Source: Crotophaga sulcirostris (taxonomy: Eukaryota; Chordata; Aves; Cuculiformes; Crotophagidae). From it: 64,000 nt of DNA. The translations under genes were made by a program, and so were the position numbers. The notes beneath the pieces are model-generated. The model saw only the letters and a list, made by a program, of their open reading frames with translations. It did no database searches and was not told the origin of the DNA. Where the stretch lies: the NCBI GenBank assembly GCA_013397455.1, contig VYZB01000214.1:1001997-1065996 (forward strand), given 5' to 3'. Shown piece by piece: positions 60,201-64,000 of the stretch (the stretch's first letter is position 1; every line of letters starts with the position of its first letter).

Positions 60201-62001
60201 CTTTGACCTCCTTTTGGCAGAGATTTTCTTTTTGCCAGAAGCCAGGACTAAAATTACTGGTGTTTAAACTTCTAAAACGTTTGAAGGATCACTGTCACAA
60301 AATAAATAAATTCAAGCAAGTGAATAGGTCATTCTGCCTTACAAAGCAGGGGGAGATAATGCTGATTTGGTGTCTTAATTGGTTTCCAAGCTAAAATTAA
60401 TAGCCTGTGGAATCCCTCTTAGTAACATGACTCAGAACTATTTATTTTTCAACTCCTCTTTTAACTCCAGCAGAGATTGATGACCGTGTTATCTCAGCGT
60501 TTGGGAGATGCAGGCAGTGCTGGAATGACAAACATTTCTTGACAGCTTTAGAAAGATGGATGATGCGATGCCCCTGCGACAGGTTTGGATGTTTGGGCTT
60601 TCGAATGGGTCATCATGAGGCTCATGCTTCACTTTCATTCTTAACGAAGGGGAAGGAAAGGTGAGACCTCGTTATTGGTCTGAGATGTCTGTGTAAGTCG
60701 ACATCTCAGTGTACGGGTTTGTCATCAGCAGGACGATGGCCATGCTCAGCTCATGGTCCCACTTGGTGCATTTTGCTTTTAAGGGAGAAAAAACTAGATG
60801 ACTACTGGATTTTACCTGCCAAGCTGGTGCAAAGAGATTAAATACCCCTGGGATATCTGTTAGTGTATTGTACCTCACTGCCATATTGGGCAGATCTACA
60901 CATTCTGCATAAAAACATGCTTTTAGGACTCGGGTACTCAACATGGGTAAAGCCCTTGGGCTTGGCCAGAAAGCTCTTGGAGTGTTTGAGCATCCATTTC
61001 CTTTGATCAGCAGAGCTGTGATAGCTTCACAAAGGAGGAAAGAATCCCTTGGGAATGGCCTGCTGGATTGCACATGGAGCTTGCTTCTCTTGATCATCCT
61101 TAACAAACCCCTTGGGCGAAGTGTGAGGACCCTGTGGTGAAACCCAGTGCTCACAGAACCACAACCTCGTCTGTAGCTTTGGGGAGATTTGTAAGTGTTA
61201 CGTTCCTCAGCAGAGACGTGGCTTTCCTTGTGGGCTGTGGAATTAATAATAATAATAAAAAAAAAAATCTAGCACCCTGATAGCTTTCTGTTGAGTTCTG
61301 TGCCAGTGGGAAAGAGGAGAGTGGGTTCTCTTCATTTGCTTTATTACGTTGATTTAAAAAACCCCAACATTGTCATACAAATGAAGTTACAATCTTGCAC
61401 TCATCAAGGTGCTCTATTAACATTTAAAGCTCTTCATAACATCAGAAACCAGACTCCTTATGGCCCTGCGAGCACATGGTGGAGGGGAGGAATGAGGCTG
61501 TGCGCTCGCCAGTGAAGCGTAAATCATGAAATCCGTGCCGAGATTTGTTGCTCCCTTTTCAGAGATCAGAACACCAGCAAAAAGAGGGTTTATAATTTTA
61601 TATTTAAGGGTGTACTTGTAAACCCTCCTGTAGACCCAGTAGATTCCCTAAATGTGCCACATTAAAAAAGTGACTTGAAACTCTTCCTGATAGCAACACT
61701 TTGCAGGAATAACTCTTGAGGAATGACTTCACTAATATAAAGGGGTCTGAGCTGTGGTAAGGCCAGCAGGTCCGTTCTGCGGCACTCACGCACTGTTACC
61801 GTTTGTGTTTCCAAGGCGTCAGGAAACGCTGTTCCCGCTTTGTGCCCATGTTCACATTTTGCCTTTTTATGAGCATTATTACAGTGTTCCTAGAGTACAT
61901 TCAGTGGGGGGTTGAGTTTTGGGGTAAGCGTTTTGATATTTTGGCCAGAAGAAGCTCTAGGTTGTTCTTTTGCCAAAAGCAGATAGACCAAAGCTAACTG
62001 A
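54287..62001 (+). other. COX10: Intron 4, CR1-free segment of 7.7 kb
   Basis: Unique sequence with an AAT/poly-A tract at 61245-61267. I see no exon with a credible acceptor, open frame and donor, and no match to the later COX10 exons. Confidence 0.55.
61245..61267. repeat. (AAT)n followed by poly-A
   Basis: Several AAT units followed by an eleven-base A run; a simple microsatellite. Confidence 0.85.
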
Positions 62002-62284
62002 GGCCTGCAGGAAACCTGGGGAGGGACTCTTGATCAGGGAGTGCAGGGACAGGACGGGGGGGAACGGTTTTGAGCTGAAAGAGGGGAGATTGAGATGAGA
62101 TCTCAGGTGGGGAGGCCCTGGCCCAGGTTGCCCAGAGAAATGGTGGCTGCCCCATCCCTGGAAGTGTTCAAGGCCAGGTTGGATGGGCCTTTGAGCACCC
62201 TGACCCAGTGGGAGGTGTCCCTGCCCATGGCAGGGGGTTGGAACTTTGCGATCCCTTCAACCCAAACCATTCCATGATTCTATG
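62002..62284 (+). mobile_element. CR1 LINE 3' fragment, sense
   Basis: Sense copy ending CCATGATTCTATG. Compared with its relatives it lacks about 30 bases after GATTGAGATGAGATCT (the usual GGAAGAAATGTTTT segment) and has a second short deletion near the 3' end (GGAACTTTGCGATCCC). Confidence 0.92.
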
Positions 62285-63624
62285 AAATTCTTTTTCAGAG
62301 GTGCCAGTAACTTTGAGTCAAAAAGATAACTTTTTTCCAAACTAAAAGACTGTTTGAATAAGAATTACCTTTCCCCAGCCAAGAGCAGGCAAGCCTGCTG
62401 CTTTGTGTACTTTTGTGTCTTGTAAGAAAAAAAGCATCACTAACAGGACATGTCAGCCATGAGGAATTAAGGTGAATGCATCCATGGATGATGGAAGGGA
62501 ACAGCACATGGATTAATATTCAGGACCCTGGCAGGAAGCACATTGAGCTGGATTAGTATTCCCATCATCTGAGTGACAAATTACACAAAGCTGATTAAAA
62601 TGACCTGGATGCTGGACACATGGGCTGGAGCCAGGAGACGTGTGGAAGTGATTTAAATCTCACCTTCCCACTTCCTTGCTTGGATCTCCTGGGCAAGAAG
62701 AGAGCAGCAGCGAGGCCACATTATTTTATGGTGCTCTTGTGGTCACAGGAGGCTGAAAAGCAGCCGATACTGAGTCTGGAGGGCTCCATAGCTCCCTGCC
62801 CCTTCTACACCTGCCCTGGCTGAGGCCAAGAGCTCAGGATCCCTCAGGATAAAGGAAGGCTTTGCGTCTCTGTTGGACAAACTCCAGCCTCTGTTTGCTC
62901 GCACTTGCCGTCTGGAGGAGACGTGCGTCTCCCGGTTGGCTCTGGATCTCCTTGCATTGGGCAGCAGAAATACTTCCCTGAGAGCTCCTGAGTAACAGCA
63001 TTATTCCACCACAGGAATTTGTCTAAGCCATCTTCAGTATCGGGTTTTATCTCCGCTATTGCTCAAAGCAGGTGCATGGTGTCCAGAGGACCTGGCCATG
63101 TGTATTTTAGGACAATGCAGTAACTTTAACCAGAGGCTGACCTTGTGCAATTCCTGCCTTCGGCGAAGAGATTGCTATTTGAAGTTTTGTTTGTTTTTTA
63201 AATTACACATTGCACTCCTGGCATGCTGGCATTGCGACAAACATGATTTAATGTAAAGGAATCTCTTCCAGAAAATGGCTTTGTGGAGTTGATTCAGAGC
63301 AATTTTGGTATGCAGAAAGGCAGTATTTTTCTTCAACTCTGATAATTGCTCCTAAAATATATAGAAATAAGATAGTTCCTGAAGAGCAGAAAGTTATGTA
63401 CTTCTGCATCCAACATCTGCTTATAACTTGTCATTGAAAACTTAGAGCAATGCTGCCTGGGTAGGTGATGGATGTGAGGTGGTGGGAGCCCGGCTCCTGA
63501 GATGCGGACGGGTGGGTGAAGTTCTCCCTTATTACACCAGGGCAACATGAGCAGAGAGATGAGCGCTTCTTCATTGCCTCATCTCCATCAGCCAGGATGG
63601 AAAGAACAGCTTGACCCCCTGGGG
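62285..63624 (+). other. COX10: Intron 4 unique segment
   Basis: Unique sequence between two sense CR1 copies. Nothing recognised. Confidence 0.55.
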
Positions 63625-63938
63625 CCTACAGGGAAGCTGGAGTGGGGCTCAATATGAGAGTGCAGGGATAGGATGAGAGGAACAGTTTTGAGCTGCAAGA
63701 GGGGAGCTGCAAGAGGAGATATTAGGAAGGAATGTTTTTCTGTGAGGGTGGGGAGGCCCTGGGTCCAGGTTGCCCAGAGTGGTGGCTGCCCCATCCCTGG
63801 AGGTGTTCAAGGCCAGGTTGGATGGGACTTGGAGTACCCTGATCCAGTGGGAGGTGTCCCTGCCCATGGCAGAGGGTTTGGAACTGGATGGACTTTGAGG
63901 TCCCTTCCAACCCAAACCATTCCATGATTCTGTGATTC
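63625..63938 (+). mobile_element. CR1 LINE 3' fragment, sense
   Basis: Sense copy with GGGGAGGCCCTGGGTCCAGG and CCATCCCTGGAGGTGTTCAA, and tail CCATGATTCTGTGATTCC. A short duplication is visible near 63690-63716 (GCTGCAAGAGGGGAGCTGCA followed by AGAGGAG). Confidence 0.93.
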
Positions 63939-64000
63939 CAAATGGGAAACACACTTGTGTGTCACTGCTTCTGACCTGGAGTCCGTGCTGTGCCCACTCA

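Noticed and set aside
62620..62823. FYTCPG-ending frame, briefly considered as the YTCCYTPLK part of COX10
   Set aside because: Surrounding residues do not match COX10 and there is no splice context.

Overview
The window is vertebrate nuclear DNA, almost certainly from a bird. Interrupted exons with canonical GT/AG borders, long introns, and about sixteen copies of the avian CR1 (chicken repeat 1) LINE lead to this reading. There are no operons, ribosome binding sites, CRISPR arrays or prokaryotic genes. The species cannot be named from the sequence.

The only protein-coding gene I can support is the 5' half of COX10 on the + strand. COX10 is heme A:farnesyltransferase (protoheme IX farnesyltransferase), the UbiA-family inner mitochondrial membrane enzyme that makes heme O for cytochrome c oxidase. 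Four coding exons are placed to the base: 260-302, 1133-1257, 2216-2540 and 10743-10867. Splice phases are consistent (1, 0, 1, 0), and together they encode the first 206 residues of a protein of about 440. Exon 5 and later exons, which carry most of the membrane domain, were not found. From 10868 to the right edge the window is therefore read as intron 4 (at least 53 kb), unless an exon lies in the 510-base assembly gap at 51923-52432.

Layout: 1-126 is a 21-bp minisatellite arranged as 42-bp dimers. 130-480 is a GC- and CpG-rich promoter/exon 1 block with two GABP/NRF-2-type GGAA sites, a canonical YY1 site and a short upstream ORF. 489-872 and 3118-3418 are oppositely oriented CR1 copies flanking exons 2 and 3. 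The long introns hold the remaining CR1 copies (six sense and ten antisense to COX10 in all), a few simple repeats, a 20-base C run, and several unique AT-rich stretches that look like candidate conserved non-coding elements. The rest is unremarkable intronic DNA.

I did not find a new biological system. The points most worth checking are the inverted CR1 pair around exons 2-3 (a possible circular-RNA or editing substrate), the minisatellite abutting the COX10 promoter, a competing donor plus upstream ORF in the 5' leader, and two exon-like islands inside intron 4.
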